This document shows, in pieces, positions 48,901 to 58,205 of a DNA stretch of 64,000 bases. Origin of the DNA: Rhinopomastus cyanomelas (Eukaryota > Chordata > Aves > Bucerotiformes > Rhinopomastidae); the NCBI GenBank assembly GCA_013400115.1, contig VXBP01003659.1:186001-250000 (forward strand), written 5' to 3'. Position numbers and translations under genes: made by a program. Within the stretch, counting starts at the first letter, position 1, and every line of letters starts with the position of its first letter. Below the pieces are notes generated by a model, which saw only the letters and a list, made by a program, of their open reading frames with translations, was not told where the DNA came from and made no database searches.

Positions 48901-51900
48901 ACAGGTGCTGTATGTTTAGTAAATACAGAAGTGCAGTTGCTTATTCTGCACCTTTAAATCTAAGAAAAAGCAGTCCCTTCTCTGGAACTAAAAATGATGT
49001 TGTGATGTTGAACTAAAAAAACTCTGTGATGTTTTACTATTAGCCCAGCTTGGTGTTAGGCTTTTTTCACACAGGCATTGCTTAATAACAGTTTTAGAAA
49101 CAGTTGTGTTTATGAAGGTGGTCGTACCATGGACTGTGTTGCTCAAATCCACTAACTTTGTGGAAGCGAGGGGTTGAAGCAGAATAATTGGACTTCTTTT
49201 ACTATAGCTGCCACCATTTTCATTGTTCCTGTGTGTATTCAGTCAGTAAAAACATCTCAGAAATAATCTTTCATCTGAGCCCACCAAACTTGCCGAAGCT
49301 TTTAATGATGCTATTAGTCTTGATCTTGTTTTTACTTCATTAGCAGGGAGTGTTAGCAGTGACTGAGGTAGGTAATTCATTGTATTAACAGAGCGCTTAG
49401 CACTGAGGCATACACACCAATAATATTTCAAGTGCTCTGTTTCACTTGACAAATAAACATAGATGTAATGTGTTTGATGGAACATTAAATAAAATCGGTT
49501 ATTAGTTAACATTAATGATGCCTAAGCATAGGTAATTCACTTCTGAAGTTTGTAAATTGATTACAATTAATAGTAATTGGAAAGACTTGAAGAATTGCAT
49601 CACATGTGATCGAAAAGTGTAGTGATTTACTAATAGACTATGATTTAAATTTTTCTAGACATACACTTTGGCATGGGTGCGTGGATGAACTAAATTTTAA
49701 TGCTCTGAGTACCTGAGCAATCTCTCTTTCTGTAAACTAAGAAACTGTAAAAGCAAAAATAAAAAAGCCCAAACCACAGAATAACAGTTAAGCCTTCAGA
49801 AAATTAAGGATGGCTGAAATAAAGTGAAACCTGAACAGTCTCTTTGTTACACCCTTTCAGTTTGTGGTGAGCCACAGTTTTTTTATCTGTGTTATGCATT
49901 AATCTTTATGCCTTGTCTTAATCTACAGTTACAAGCTCGAGCTATCTACATAATTCAGTTACCTTGCTCTTGGTCATCTGTTTTCTGTTTGGATGTGCCC
50001 TCTCCTCTACGAGTAGATAACATTGAAATTCTTATATTTAGTTAATGTGAAACATGAAGTGCTTTCTATAATATTGCATCAATAACGAATATTTCACTTA
50101 GTAAGTTTCTTGTCTGGCATGTAAGCTGATCGTTTTGGGGTGATGAAGTAAGTATTTGGGGAAAACCCAAGTATTTACATTGCATTTTCTATTTGGTCGT
50201 TAGTGCGCAGCAACAGTTGCAAAACAGAGATTGACATCTGCAGAAAGGACAATTATCAATTATTTAACTGCTGCAGATATGCAGGGATTTATAATCAGCA
50301 TATGGTGGTGAAATGTTAACGCGTTTTCCCCTTGTTTCCAGGAAATAATGGGCAAAAGCAACTTTTTTTATATGTGCCAAATCTTTGTCCGTAGCCACAG
50401 TTACATTTCTGCATTAGGAGATCGTGTGAATATGAATCAAGCTTGTAAAGGCAATTTACATATGTAAACTAAAGGCTTTGTATATTTTCAAGGTTAAATG
50501 TCTATTTTTTGCTTCAGAATACCATGGCTCACATTTATGTTTTCCTGAAAAAATCAAATAGAAAAATCCCAACATTTTTGTGCGGAGAGAAAATCCTCTA
50601 GGATTAAATCTTACTAAAATGTGTTTTCAAAAATACTTAGCAGTTATTTACTGTTTGCTAGGAGTTAGGCCAAACTTTAATGTCTGTTTTACTACTAAAA
50701 CTACTTGGGAGCATTAAATCTTCATAGCTTGAACAATCAAATGCCACAGATTTATGCATGCCTTGTGTACTTAATTTTGTGGATTAGATATATTTTTTTC
50801 TATTTCTGCTTAGTAAATTACGAGTTTCTAACTAAAGATTTCAGGGACCCAAGTTGTTTAGATAATCACAGGACACTAGGGATTGGAAGGGACCCCGAAT
50901 GATCATCCAGTCCAATCCCCCTGGCACAGCAGGATCCCCTAGACCAAGTCGCACAGGAATGTATCCAGACATTTTTAGGCTTTGTTAACTTTTAAACATT
51001 TAGTTTCAGTAACGTGATTTACGCCAGACTAAGGGAGCTCTGCGACAGGAATGTGGCTTACATATCAATTATGTTTAGATTGTAGTGTCTTGTTTAACTG
51101 GGAGAGTAACACTGTGAGAGCCATTTATAGACATGAGATTTTGTTTAGAAATAGCCGTTGTCGTATGGAGACTGTTTTTCTTCTTGGTGGAGAGCCAGAG
51201 CGCTTGCATCACTGCATTGGCTGTCACTGAACAGGGTGGGTTTTGGTAGCCTGGATGATGAATATTCAGGATTAGATTTTGGAATGAACTAATACTAACG
51301 TGGTTTTAGTCATGCTCTTGGTATTTTTTTTCACCCAGTATAGCTGTTGTAACGTTATTCTCTTCAGCACGTCGTTTCGTTTGTGTAGAGGCAAGACATT
51401 TGAGTTGGATCAGGCTTTTCAAGACTGGAGAAAGTATGGAGAATAAAAAACTAAAAAGTGTGTTCATAGGTTCGGGCAGACATCCTGAGTCGGCCAGTTT
51501 ATAGCATTTAAAAGGTTGTTAATGGTCACGTGGTTTAGCTTTATATTTAAGTTTAAATATATGGACTATGGATTTCTTGACTCATGATTAAGAGTGCGTT
51601 TCATTCTTTGTTTTTAGTCGTGAGTTAGTTGGCTTGATTTAGGCAAACTGAGTTAAGAACTTGGAATGTTGCTTATGTTTTGGGCTTGCCCTTAGAACTT
51701 TGTGTTCACGTTACTCATAAATGAATACTGCATTTTTGTGCAGCGAATCAGATTAGGTGTAAATGCTTCTCCTGGCTATAACTCAGAATTATATTCTGTA
51801 GTGACAGCTGTGTGATAATTGAGGACTTGTTTATTCTCTTCTGTTTGGAATTTTGATTCATCAGCTTTCTTACAGAGAGAAGGGTTTTGGTGGTTTTTAC

Positions 51901-54900
51901 ATATATAAATGCTTCCTATTGATTCTGCTCCATCCCTGATTTATTTCTGTGTTTGCAGTGAGTGAGTGTGAGTAGTCCTTTTCATAGCTATTTTTTTAAA
52001 ATCCTCTTTTGGTATAAGCCTTCAACTTCATTTTGAACTGTAATAATCACAAGTCTTTTTCTAATGGGGACAATTTATGTGCTTTTATTGGAAATACAGT
52101 ACTGTTCTACCAAGAAATTGGAGGGTGAATAGGTCACATAGTGACTTAAATGGTTTAGAGCTGGGGGTAGACTAAAACCAAGACTTACTACTTCTCTCTT
52201 ATCTAAATGTATTCTGATTACCTGCATTGATAAATTCATTCATATCCATGTTTCTTACAGAAGTGTTGTTCTTTAGCTCTTGACACCTTCTGATGAATAC
52301 CTCGCTGACATTTGTGAATAGCAGTTATATTACCTTCCAATAAAAGTAAATACTTTTTTCCCTGGCCTTCTTTTCAAAGCAAGACTTTGTCCGTCCAGCC
52401 GGCGGGCTCTTTTTGCATGTCTTCATGAAAAAGGAACTTGAATTGCAATTTTGTGGGAATTATGTATGAGGATTATGCACAATATTTTTCATAGTATCTT
52501 TCTGGTGCTTTGTGCAGTGATGTGAATGTTTTTCGGCTTCTTCTTGGATAATCTTTGGGCTCTTTTTCCTCTCCATGTTGGCTGCATCAGGTTTATGGTT
52601 GGTGAGCTGGTAGTTTGTAATAAACGTTTTTTAACTTGGTCCTTAAATTCTGAAGCTGTGGATTTCATCAGACTCCTATGATGTGAGTCCTATTACATGA
52701 GATACTTAATGAGATTTGAAAAGGATTTGCAGAGGTTTTTGTCTTATTTAGAAAGTGAGTTATCACAGAGGGCTACTGAGAGAGAACCTTTAACAGTCCA
52801 CCTTTTGTGAAACTATGTAACACTTGTCTTTTTACCCCAGGTCCTTGAATTCTTCACTCTGAACCCATGAATTTTGTTTAGCTCAACCTAAGAGATGGCT
52901 TACTTAAAATATTTATAATAAAAATATGTTTTAATAAAGCATTAATAATACCAGTAAACTTTTCAAATGGAGTTTAAATATGTCTTTCAGCCAATGGTAA
53001 TGACAACAAGAAATTCAAAGGTGACGATAAGATGGATGGGGCTCCTTCTCGTGTTCTTCATATCAGGAAATTGCCTGGGGAAGTGACAGAAACAGAAGTT
53101 ATTGCTTTAGGTTTACCTTTTGGTAAGGTAACCAACATCTTGATGCTAAAAGGGAAAAATCAGGTAATTAGTTGCTTTGTGTTTTTCAGTTTGCTTACTG
53201 TCTAATCTCAAAATGTGCTGTTAAATGCTATTGAAATAAGTTGTATAACAGTAAGTATTGAGGAAAAACCTTGTTTTCTTTAATTGTTTTGCAAACAATT
53301 AAAGTAAAATCTTTTGGGGAATGTTGACAGCTACACAGAGAAAAAAGCTGTAACGTAAGTATTTAGTTTTGCATCTTCACAGGTTACTTTTTGGAGCTAT
53401 AGCCTAGCAAATAAAGTTGATATGTAGAGGATGACATCTTCTGAAGACCAATGGTTGTTAAAATGTTATCAAACCCTTAATTGTTTTCTGTATGCTGCTA
53501 ATATAAAGAGTACCTGCTTTGTGAATATTGAAAATTAACTGTTTAATTGCAGGCCTTTTTGGAACTCGCTACAGAAGAAGCAGCTATCACTATGGTTAAT
53601 TACTACTCCGCTGTCACACCTCATCTTCGTAACCAGCCTATCTATATCCAGTATTCCAATCACAAAGAACTAAAGACTGACAACACACTTAACCAGGTAT
53701 ATTTGCTGTTACGTAGTATTACAAATACAGACAGTAGGAAACAAGGCATGGCATGTATTCTTAACTTGTGGCGTGTTTAAATTGGTTTTTCTCCATATTG
53801 TAACACTACTGTGGTGATCCCTATGATCTTTCCCTCTTGAGACACCATCCGTGTGATGGTTCCATTATGATTACATTTCCTACTGTAAAAAGAAAGATTC
53901 AGAAGTGTCTTTTAACTTCAAATTTGTTCATAAAATAAGTTGTAGTCTTAGTTTAGAGAACTGCGGGATAAAAAATTAACTTTCTGACACCAGTGTTTCT
54001 CTTGCCAGTTTGAATTTGCCTAGTCATGTTGACTAATGCCAGTTCCTGTATCCGTGTTATCAACAGTCGCTCTGGTAGCACTGGTAACCTCAGTTTGTGA
54101 TCTCCGCTTTTGGAGAGGAATGCCGTAATGGTTACTGTAGCACGAAAGTACCTAGTAACCACAAATGTGTTGGTTTTGCCTCTATGGATCCTCTGGAGGT
54201 TTACTGAACAGTAAATAGAGATGTATGTCTGGTTTTAGTAGAACGGGGACATTGGCAAAAGTTACATGGTGTTTGTTTTCTAAAAATTACAGAGGGAGAA
54301 AAAAAGATGTCAGCTCACTGTGAGTTTGTTGTTTTAAGGTTAATTTGTTAGGTTTTCTTTTGGTATTGCCAAAGACAGTATAAGTTCAGCTTCTCTTACT
54401 TGTGTCCTGTCTTAGGTGAGTTATGTCAACAGTAAAGTTATAGCTGTTCCCTTTAAAAACAGTTCAAGGTGAATCTGTTGAAAGACAACCTTGGTTCAGT
54501 TCAAGTGTAGCGTGAATTTTCTTGTTAATCTTCCAGTTCCTTTGAATCTTTTGATAGTTTGTCTGCTAGAGGGATTTTTTTTTTAAAATGGATATTCTCT
54601 CTCATACAAGTAATTACTTTTGAAAAAGAAGCTAGAGGATGAATTCTCTGCATGTAAAGTGGATGGACGTACCTCCATCCGGTTTAGGAAGCTTTCTCTT
54701 ACGTAGCTTTCTCTTGCATTGTCCTCTGGCATCAGTGGTGATACTAGTTTTGTATTTTGTATGTCCACCTCTTCATCATACAGGGTGTGCTGACTTTTTA
54801 TCAGCTTTTATGATACGGTGTGCATTGATGCACACGAGTTTTAAAATATTCAGTCTTTTAGATTCCTGTTTCTTTAATATTGAACGAAATAATTGCAGTA

Positions 54901-57808
54901 GGTACTTGGCAGTAGGTATTCTATCACTAGTATTTCATGAGCCATTCTGTAAATGGATTGTGGGATGTTGTCTTCTGCAAGTAAAAATTGAGATGATGCA
55001 GATGTTGATGTAGTCTGCTCTTTTTTTGTAATCAAATTTAAATTAATTTTGAGATTGTTCTTTTCTGGAGGTTCAAGCAGAAATACAAGGTCAGGAAATC
55101 TGTCTGGATTGCCCTTGAGCTCCCAACACAACTAGTATAGGGACCTATTAGAGTGGCTCCAGAGGAGGCCTCAAAGATGATGTGCATCTGGAATATCATT
55201 CCTGTAAGGACAGACTGAGACAGTTGGAGTTGTTCAGCCTGGAGAAGGCTCCAGATCATCTCATTGTGGCCTTTCAGTTCTGAAGGGGGCCTATAAGAAA
55301 GCTGGGGAGCAACTTTTTACGGGGGCTTGTAGTGATGGTATGAGGGGTAACTGACTGAAACTGAAAGAGGAAGGATTGAGTGTAGAAGTTAGGGAGAAGT
55401 TCCTCATTATGAGGGTGGTGAGATGTTGGAACAGGTTGCCCAGGGAAGTTGTGAATGCACCAGCACTAAATGTGTACAAAGCCAGAATGGATGAGGCTTT
55501 GAGCCAACTTGGTCTAGCTGGAGCTGCCTCTGTCCATAGCAAGGGAGTTACTGGAACTAGATGATCTCTGGGATCCCTTCCAACCAAAAGCATTCTGTTC
55601 TGAATTTCTCAGTAATAGTAGCCTCCAATATTATTTTGGTTATCTACTTGAGATGGGTTGACTCTGAATAGACACTTCCAAAAGGGACCGTTTAAGCCTT
55701 TACCTCCCCTACATAGATGCATGAAAACCCCTTTCTTGCAAGACATCAAAACACTGTGGAAGCAGCAGTTAAGCTGAGATTAAGAAGTTACCTTGTTCCA
55801 TACAACATCTAGACAAATTTGTGAATATTCTGGGATATCTGAAGAATTGAGACTAGCATGACCTCTGTAATTCTCTTCAGTCATTGGTCTGTCATAAATG
55901 CACGGGCTTAGTCTTTCCACACAGATACTGCAACGTTTAGAGATCAGCAAGCGTTATACATCCTGTCATATGTAGCTGATCTTTTAAAATTATTTTTTGT
56001 TTTGCAAAAATAATCAGAAAGCTGTACATAATACTCAAATGTCTTTAGAAGTGTTTACATGTGATTTGGTTATTTTGAACTTGTTGGACAAAATACTGTC
56101 ACAGATTCCTTCGTGTGCTCGTATTACCTTTAGTGGAACGAAATGTGTTGTGTAGGTGTAGAAGGATAGCACTGGTAAGGGTCGTACGTTAAAACTGATG
56201 TCAGCTGAATTATACACTTTGTACTTTTTGAGTCACTTTAAGGACTGATTTGAAATTTAGATATGCTGCTTCTGTGCTTACAGAAGGAGTATCAGGCCAG
56301 CTTGACAGATGTGTATTTCATATTTTAGGGACAGAAAGGTCTGTTGTTATCAGAAGATGTTTTTACAGAGCTACAGTAGTTAATGTTAAATGTAGAGGTA
56401 ACTTTTGTTCTCTGAACTAGTGTTCACCAAGTCTTTTTTTTTCCCCCCCAACTTTCCTTACTCATTGATTCGTTTCAGTATGAGGAGTATCATGTAAGTT
56501 GTAAGATATGAAATTGTGTAGTAGCTCTAATACCTTTAAAATAACGCAGTATGCGTTAATATGGTGATGATTATTTTTACCTGGCATGCTCATTTGTCTC
56601 TGTTCTGTATTGTTTTGCTTCATAAGGCTACTGTAATGAAAGTATTAAATGGAAACCCTTTTTTCTGCACTTTTTCTCAGAAAAAGACATCTAATCTTTC
56701 TGATGCTGTCAGTTTTGGCAGTGGAAGTAGTTACATAGATATGTGTCCTTGTGATGTCATGATGTGGTTACCTCTGAATTTCTAAAAGTCTGCTTGTGTT
56801 CAAAAGCAAAAAAACCCCCAAACAGTCCACACATAGACAGGATTTTGTTTTCCATTTTACGAAAGAAGGTGGATGGCAGGTGTCAGTTTGTTTACCTCTC
56901 TGTGGCTACTACTTGTCAGTCCTGTGTATCATGTCATTTTGTTAAGATTGAAAAGCGTGGATATGTTAGTTGAGAATTATCCCTTCTACATGATTCAAAT
57001 GGCAGTGAACTGTTAACTAACAAACTCTCTTGAAAAATAGGGATGATACTTCTGGTTGCTGTGGGATTGTGTGTTTTTCTTGGTTGGTTGAGATTGCTGG
57101 GTTTGTGTTGTTTTTCTCTTTAAAGGAGATGGAAAATATTTTGTAAAGAGTCTTGAAATTTACAAAATCCTTACTTGCTTTATACTAGCAGGACAATAAA
57201 CTTGCTGCTGGGAAGACTGATATTGGTGCTATTTGAAATCCCCCCTTTCTGTGACATGTTACTGATGTTTTCATTTCTATTGTCTCCTCTGAGTCAAACT
57301 ACATTGCACTTATGTTGTGTTATGTCTGTAGCTTTTAAGTTTTCAAGAAGTGGACTATTTTATGTTTCTGAAGCTAAGAATTAATAATGCTTATTAATGT
57401 CTAGTTATTATCTTGAAATAATTAAATGAAATGTTTTCTTCTGCCTTTTCTCCAAGCGTGCTCAAGCTGTTCTTCAGGCAGTGAGCGCTGTGCAGGCAAC
57501 AAACGCTCCCATTAGCGGAACCACTGTTAGTGAGAGTGCAGTGACTCCAGCTCAGAGCCCAGTGCTTAGAATAATTATTGACAATATGTACTATCCAGTA
57601 ACCCTGGATGTTCTTCATCAGGTAAGCTAGATTTCATTTTAGCCTGAGCTGTGACTGGGAGGAACTCGTGTAAAACTTGACAATGTTTTTTTGGCAGATC
57701 TTCTCTAAATTTGGTGCTGTATTGAAGATAATCACATTCACAAAGAATAACCAGTTTCAAGCTTTACTGCAGTATGGGGATCCAGTAAATGCACAGCAAG
57801 CAAAACTA
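32416..57808 (+). CDS. PTBP2: PTBP2 (polypyrimidine tract-binding protein 2, nPTB), 5' partial gene: seven coding exons, residues 1-236
   Basis: Gene-level entry; the span includes introns and the exons are listed separately. PTBP2 is a nuclear RNA-binding protein with four RRMs. It binds UCUU/CU-rich RNA and mainly represses exons during neuronal development. Joining the seven exons gives 708 nt, an uninterrupted 236-codon frame starting [13 protein letters not shown]. Visible parts are the basic nuclear-localisation residues (KR at 13-14, KKFK at 45-48), RRM1 at about 59-143 (RNP2 VLHIRKL at 60-66, RNP1 KNQAFLEL at 94-101), a Ser/Thr/Ala-rich linker, and RRM2 from about 180 (RNP2 at 180-187, RNP1-like NQFQALLQY at 217-225). 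The MDGIV start and the [15 protein letters not shown] stretch fit PTBP2 rather than PTBP1 or PTBP3, as I recall these families. All junctions are GT-AG. The family is about 530 residues, so more than half is beyond the right edge. Assignment is near certain at family level and strong for the paralog. Confidence 0.96.
32424..33951 (+). other. PTBP2 intron 1
   Basis: A 1,528-bp GT-AG intron. The first 650 bases continue the CpG island and the rest becomes AT-rich. The open frames across 32,652-33,116 are explained by GC richness. I see no repeat or second exon here. Confidence 0.85.
33952..33982 (+). CDS. PTBP2: PTBP2 coding exon 2
   Basis: A 31-nt exon between a strong pyrimidine-rich acceptor (TTTTTTTCTCTTTTTACAG) and the donor GTAGGA. 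It completes Gly3 and encodes [10 protein letters not shown], ending in phase 0 after Lys13. Lys13 with Arg14 from exon 3 forms the first basic pair of the likely bipartite nuclear localisation signal. In the +1-shifted frame the exon carries a TGA at 33978-33980 that closes an upstream reading frame. Confidence 0.93.
34296..34311 (+). repeat. Poly-C run (16 C) in intron 2
   Basis: Uninterrupted C tract. It may be length-polymorphic or a sequencing-prone site; on the opposite strand it is a G tract. Confidence 0.9.
37408..37496 (+). other. Candidate 89-nt cassette (poison) exon in PTBP2 intron 2
   Basis: The sequence before it, TTGTCTTTTTTTATCAG, is a good acceptor and the sequence after it, GTGAGC, is a good donor. 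Exon 2 ends in phase 0, so inclusion would read Glu then TGA (37411-37413), ending translation after 14 residues. Its 89-nt length would also shift the frame. It lies in a 390-base stretch open in another frame (37391-37780). No family similarity is seen. Confidence 0.2.
45978..46053 (+). CDS. PTBP2: PTBP2 coding exon 3
   Basis: A 76-nt exon between the acceptor TCTCTTTCTTTTTAG and the donor GTAAGTG. It encodes residues 14-38 ([18 protein letters not shown], then MSSMVVT) plus the first base of Ala39. This N-terminal, largely disordered segment lies before RRM1 and is rich in Ser and Asn. It has no catalytic role; in the family it contributes to nuclear localisation and phosphorylation. Confidence 0.96.
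46718..46770 (+). repeat. Pyrimidine tract followed by GT repeats in intron 3
   Basis: Rich in TTTTC units, then CCCTTCCCTTTGTGTGTGTG. A CU-rich tract in the pre-mRNA of PTBP2 is a potential binding site for PTB proteins, but this is inference from composition. Confidence 0.6.
48629..48668 (-). mobile_element. Short CR1 3' remnant
   Basis: GGCATAGAATGGCTTAGGTT GGAAGGGACCTTAGAGATAA, the last 40 bases of a CR1. It is the first CR1 after the promoter. Confidence 0.75.
50864..50970 (-). mobile_element. CR1 3' terminal fragment in intron 3
   Basis: AATCACAGGACACTAGGGAT TGGAAGGGACCCCGAATGAT to AGACCAAGTCGCACAGGAAT. Antisense to PTBP2. Confidence 0.92.
52991..53163 (+). CDS. PTBP2: PTBP2 coding exon 4 (start of RRM1)
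   Basis: A 173-nt exon with acceptor TGTCTTTCAG and donor GTAATTA. It encodes Ala39 to Gln96. It contains the second basic cluster KKFKGDDK (45-52), then the beta1 strand/RNP2 of RRM1 (VLHIRKLP), the helix-1 region ([15 protein letters not shown]) and the beta2 strand ([12 protein letters not shown]). It ends exactly in phase 0, so RNP1 is split between this exon and the next. Confidence 0.97.
53164..53552 (+). other. PTBP2 intron 4
   Basis: A short 389-bp AT-rich intron with normal GT-AG ends. Nothing else is seen in it. Confidence 0.9.
53553..53696 (+). CDS. PTBP2: PTBP2 coding exon 5 (end of RRM1)
   Basis: A 144-nt exon (48 codons, phase 0 at both ends), acceptor GTTTAATTGCAG, donor GTATAT. 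It encodes residues 97-144, opening with AFLEL (second half of RNP1 of RRM1) and continuing through helix 2 ([13 protein letters not shown]) and beta4 ([13 protein letters not shown]) to the linker. Because it is symmetric, skipping it would keep the frame but destroy RRM1. Confidence 0.97.
55145..55605 (+). mobile_element. CR1 LINE 3' fragment, about 460 bp, in intron 5
   Basis: Contains GCCTCAAAGATGATGTGCAT, GTTCAGCCTGGAGAAGGCTC, GGAGAAGTTCCTCATTATGA, GGAACAGGTTGCCCAGGGAA, GAACTAGATGATCTCTGGGA TCCCTTCCAACC and AGCATTCTGTTCT. It is among the longest CR1 copies here and belongs to an older subfamily. Confidence 0.92.
56479..56493 (+). other. Candidate 15-nt in-frame microexon in PTBP2 intron 5
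   Basis: TATGAGGAGTATCAT lies directly after CGTTTCAG and directly before GTAAGTTG, a near-perfect donor. Upstream is a long run of T then C (from about 56433) and further pyrimidines. The element is 15 nt and both flanking exons are phase 0. Inclusion would add YEEYH between residues 144 and 145, in the linker between RRM1 and RRM2. I know of no reported PTBP2 exon here. A chance acceptor/donor pair is the main alternative. Confidence 0.25.
57457..57621 (+). CDS. PTBP2: PTBP2 coding exon 6 (linker and start of RRM2)
   Basis: A 165-nt exon (55 codons, phase 0 at both ends), acceptor TTCTGCCTTTTCTCCAAG, donor GTAAGC. It encodes residues 145-199: an Ala/Gln/Val-rich stretch, a Ser/Thr-rich linker ([16 protein letters not shown]), then RNP2 of RRM2 (VLRIIIDN, 180-187) and helix 1 (VTLDVLHQ). 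The Ala/Val-rich part ([10 protein letters not shown]) is the least conserved portion compared with the mammalian protein as I remember it; the rest looks invariant. Confidence 0.97.
57698..57808 (+). CDS. PTBP2: PTBP2 coding exon 7 (core of RRM2)
   Basis: A 111-nt exon (37 codons, phase 0), separated from exon 6 by an intron of only 76 bp, acceptor TTTTTTTGGCAG, donor GTAAGTA. It encodes residues 200-236: [18 protein letters not shown], the RNP1-like QFQALLQY, and helix 2 ([10 protein letters not shown]). The next exon should begin with the ALDGQNIYNACC segment of RRM2. I did not find it between here and position 64,000, so intron 7 is longer than 6.19 kb. Confidence 0.97.
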
Positions 57809-57904
57809 GTAAGTATATTTCTGTTCTAAGGCTGAAGACTTTCTTGTGTCCCAGATGTTTGTAAGATGTTAGTGTACCAAAGTACTGACCTTAACGATGT
57901 GTGA

Positions 57905-58205
57905 AGCCTGGGTGTCAAGAGGAAAAAGACAATCTCTTTTCACTTGCACCCTGTGACAGGACAAGGAGTAATGGGTGTGAGTTGGAGCACAGGAAGTTCC
58001 ATCTCAATATGAGGAAAAACTGATGTAAGAGTTACTGAGCATTGGGATGGGATGCCCAGGGATGTTGTGGACTCTGCTTGTCTGGAGACTTTTAAGACTT
58101 GTCTTGGTACGTTTCTGTGTAACCTGTTTTAGGTTTTATGATCCTGCTCGAGCAGGGGACTTTGGACTTGATGACCCATGGAGATCCCTTCCAACCCCTG
58201 ATGAT
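57905..58205 (+). mobile_element. CR1 LINE 3' fragment in intron 7
   Basis: GGGTGTCAAGAGGAAAAAGA, CAGGAAGTTCCATCTCAATA TGAGGA, GCCCAGGGATGTTGTGGACT, CTTGATGACCCATGGAGATC CCTTCCAACCCCTGATGATC. Moderately diverged. It starts only about 100 bases after exon 7. Confidence 0.9.

Larger units (their letters stand above)
46054..52990 (+). other. PTBP2 intron 3
   Basis: A 6,937-bp intron, mostly unique and AT-rich. It holds two minus-strand CR1 fragments (48629-48668 and 50864-50970) and a long pyrimidine tract followed by GT repeats (46718-46770). The 171-codon antisense frame at 46333-46848 partly reads through that tract and matches no family I know. Confidence 0.85.
53697..57456 (+). other. PTBP2 intron 5
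   Basis: A 3,760-bp intron between two phase-0 exons. It contains a roughly 460-bp plus-strand CR1 at 55145-55605 and a striking 15-nt exon-like element at 56479-56493 behind a long pyrimidine tract. Confidence 0.87.
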
